Shown here piece after piece: positions 5,418 to 7,036 of a DNA stretch of 7,036 nucleotides. The notes beneath the pieces are model-generated. The model saw only the letters and a program-made list of their open reading frames with translations, did not search any database and had not been told where the DNA came from. This DNA comes from DATAQC01 sp038232455 (GTDB taxonomy: Bacteria; Actinomycetota; Acidimicrobiia; Acidimicrobiales; AC-14). The stretch is taken from positions 1 to 7,036 of the forward strand of contig JBBSHU010000131.1 in the NCBI GenBank assembly GCA_038232455.1, read 5' to 3'. Made by a program: the position numbers and the translations under genes. Every line of letters starts with the position of its first letter. The stretch's first letter is position 1.

Positions 5418-6857
5418 ATGTCCACGCTGACCAGGTGGATACGCGCGCCTCGGATGGAGGCGCTCTTCGCTGCTGTCCTGGTGCTGTTCGGGTTTCGGCT
5501 CGGCGTACGCCCGATCGGTGACAACTCGATGTTCACCCACCTGCGCACGGGCATCGACGCCGTCGCCGGACGCGGTATTCCCCGTATCGACCCGTATTCC
5601 TTCACCGCCGGCGGCAAGCCCTGGACCGTCCAGAGCTGGCTGCCGGAGTGGACCTACGGATGGGCCCACTCTCTGGGGGGGTACCGCCTGGTCATCATCG
5701 AGCAGGCAGCCCTCTGTGCCGCTCTGGCCTGGCTGATCTACCGACTCGCACGAGCCGGCTCCCCCCTGCGCACGACCCTCGCCGCCCTGGTGGCCATCGG
5801 CATTGGGGCCCCGTACTGGTCGCCCCGGCCGCTGCTGTTCGGCCTAATCGCCATGGTCCTACTGGTCACTGTCGTCGAGCGGCGGCGCAGCCCCTGGCTC
5901 CTCGTTCCCATCGTGTACCTCTGGGTCCAGTGCCACGGCTCCTTCCCCCTGGGCCTGGCCTGGCTGGGGGCCCGGGCTTTCGGTCAGTGGCTCGAATGGC
6001 GGGACTGGCCCGACGACACGATGCGGTACATCGGAGCGTTCGTCGTCGGGCTGGTCGTCTCGGTGGTGAACCCGCTCGGCGCGCGCCTCCTCCTGTTCCC
6101 GTTCACGATCTTCCAGAAGCGGGCCAACTTCACGAGCATCATCGAGTGGCGCTCTCCCGACTTCAACGGCTTCGACGGGAGGTTCGCTCTCGTCTTCCTG
6201 GCTATCGCCCTGGTGATCCTGGCCCGGTCCAAGGTGAGCTGGCGTGACCTGATCCCAGTCGTGGGGTTCCTGGTCCTCAGCCTCATTGCTCTCCGGAACC
6301 TTCCGGTGGCGGCGGTGGTGCTGGCGCCGGTCCTTGGCCGATCGCTACGGCGAACCGACGGATCGGGTCGTTCCGGTTCCACGGCCGAGCTGACGCCGAG
6401 CCGACTTCGGCTCAACCGGGTCGTACTGGTGATGATCATCCTGATGTTCGCCATCTTCACTGCATCGATCTGGTCGACTCCGCCTATCGCCGCCGAGGGT
6501 TACCCGGAGGCGGCTGTCACCTACCTCGACGAACACCGCCTTCTCGCTGCGCCCCATGTCCTGGCCGAACAGGACTTCGTGGGCAACTACCTCACCCTGC
6601 GGTTCGGCCGCCGTGTCCCGGTGTTCGTCGACGACCGCTACGACATGTATCCCGACGAGGTGGCCAAGGATTATCGCACCCTGAAGGCGGGCGGGGCCGA
6701 GGCGTTCTCCCTGCTCGACCACTACAAGATCGACGTCGTCCTGTGGAACCGGGAGCAGCCTCTGGCAACCCTGCTGGCCGTCAGTGACTCGTGGACTCAG
6801 GTCTTTCGCGATGGCGACTGGGTCGTGTATCGGCGTACGTCGTCCATGGGCCCCTGA
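5418..6857 (+). CDS. Multi-pass membrane protein of unknown function, GT-C-like
   Basis: From the ATG at 5418 the product is 479 residues with about nine or ten hydrophobic segments (near 14-32, 91-108, 117-135, 139-153, 160-177, 204-220, 256-269, 277-306 and 333-351) and a soluble C-terminal part of about 125 residues. The first large loop (~33-90) holds Asp35, His41 and DPYSFTAGGKPWTVQSWLPE. Later motifs are CHGSF (172-176), NPLG (218-221), EWRSPDF (243-249) and, in the soluble tail, FVDDRYDMYP (403-412). These fit a widespread family of uncharacterised bacterial membrane proteins with phrases like 'DPYSFTA..PW...EWL', 'HGGF', 'NPYG' and 'R.DMY'. The layout, with an acidic residue early in the first loop, resembles GT-C glycosyltransferases that use lipid-linked sugars; this is inference and no substrate is claimed. 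It starts 102 bp after rpsA, with no clear promoter in the gap, so cotranscription is possible. A hairpin follows its stop codon. Confidence 0.85.
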   Translation: MSTLTRWIRAPRMEALFAAVLVLFGFRLGVRPIGDNSMFTHLRTGIDAVAGRGIPRIDPYSFTAGGKPWTVQSWLPEWTYGWAHSLGGYRLVIIEQAALCAALAWLIYRLARAGSPLRTTLAALVAIGIGAPYWSPRPLLFGLIAMVLLVTVVERRRSPWLLVPIVYLWVQCHGSFPLGLAWLGARAFGQWLEWRDWPDDTMRYIGAFVVGLVVSVVNPLGARLLLFPFTIFQKRANFTSIIEWRSPDFNGFDGRFALVFLAIALVILARSKVSWRDLIPVVGFLVLSLIALRNLPVAAVVLAPVLGRSLRRTDGSGRSGSTAELTPSRLRLNRVVLVMIILMFAIFTASIWSTPPIAAEGYPEAAVTYLDEHRLLAAPHVLAEQDFVGNYLTLRFGRRVPVFVDDRYDMYPDEVAKDYRTLKAGGAEAFSLLDHYKIDVVLWNREQPLATLLAVSDSWTQVFRDGDWVVYRRTSSMGP

Positions 6858-6860
6858 ACG

Positions 6861-6892
6861 CGTGAAGAGAGGCCCGAAGGCCTCTCTTCACG
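6861..6892. terminator. Perfect 14-bp hairpin between convergent genes
   Basis: CGTGAAGAGAGGCC at 6861-6874 pairs without mismatch with 6879-6892 around a CGAA tetraloop. It begins 4 nt after the membrane protein stop and lies 28 bp from the pilin stop on the other strand. The symmetric stem would form in either transcript, so it probably ends both. Neither side has a T-tract, as is frequent for actinobacterial terminators. Confidence 0.85.
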
Positions 6893-6920
6893 TCCGCCGG
6901 CCAGACTTGTGTCGGCTCGA

Positions 6921-7036
6921 TCAGCCGATGGAGTTCCCGACGGCCGAGAACTTGGTGGCGGCCTTGCCACCCAGGAAGGTCAAGGCGACCACGCAGAACA
7001 CGGCGATGAGGGCCAGCAGCAGGGCGTACTCCACCA
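6921..7036 (-). CDS. Flp-family type IVb pilin, C-terminal part (cut by window edge)
   Basis: Reading leftward from the right edge gives 37 residues ending at TGA (6923-6921): VEYALLLALIAVFCVVALTF followed by a short polar tail, LGGKAATKFSAVGNSIG. Flp pilins are very small proteins whose prepilin peptidase site is followed by an invariant Glu-Tyr at mature positions 5 and 6, then one hydrophobic helix and a short tail. The EY, the helix and the tail all fit, so the cleavage site and basic leader should lie just beyond position 7036. These pilins are assembled by the Tad secretion apparatus into adhesive pili. The gene is convergent with the membrane protein gene and shares its hairpin terminator. 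A cysteine sits inside the hydrophobic helix. Tad genes would be expected outside the window to the right, but that is inference. Confidence 0.85.
   Translation of the reverse strand, partial: VEYALLLALIAVFCVVALTFLGGKAATKFSAVGNSIG

Noticed and set aside
5384..5443. CCAGGTGGATNCG repeated at 5384-5396 and 5431-5443
   Set aside because: The second copy is inside the coding region and a short repeat like this is expected by chance in biased sequence of this length.
3324..5669. 781-codon minus-strand open frame opposite polA, rpsA and the membrane protein gene
   Set aside because: It is antisense to recognised genes, and its translation is repetitive with no domain signature; it mirrors their third-position GC bias.

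Overview
The window looks like chromosomal DNA of a high-GC actinobacterium, possibly of the Acidimicrobiia type. Three things suggest this: the strong G/C preference at third codon positions; polA directly followed by rpsA, as in Mycobacterium tuberculosis; and a PolA with a tyrosine in motif B and a decayed proofreading domain. The class-level guess is inference. Most of the window is housekeeping. No CRISPR array, tRNA, rRNA or obvious defence system was seen.

Left part (1-855). At the very edge is the 5' end of a leftward gene whose first residues look like an ISAzo13-family transposase. It is followed by a leftward DtxR/IdeR-family metal-dependent repressor (138-803). The repressor is divergent from polA across a gap of only 52 bp. 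That gap holds a -10-like hexamer for each gene, 6-7 nt from each start codon, which suggests leaderless transcripts. It also holds an 11-bp direct repeat spaced by 21 bp.

Middle part (856-5315). polA encodes a full-length DNA polymerase I with an intact 5' nuclease and polymerase and a catalytically dead 3'-5' exonuclease domain. The DNA for that dead domain has codon use unlike the rest of the gene. After a 146-bp gap with a promoter-like hexamer and a leader that can fold in two exclusive ways comes rpsA. It encodes ribosomal protein S1 with four S1 domains and a long Ala/Pro-rich N-terminal tail partly built of 15-bp tandem repeats.

Right part (5316-7036). A multi-pass membrane protein of unknown function follows rpsA, with motifs that suggest a GT-C-like membrane glycosyltransferase architecture. 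It ends at a perfect 14-bp hairpin. On the other side, and convergent, is the 3' end of a leftward Flp/type IVb pilin gene that runs off the window and probably marks a Tad pilus locus. The least understood gene is the membrane protein. The best regulatory candidates are the DtxR/polA divergent gap and the rpsA leader.
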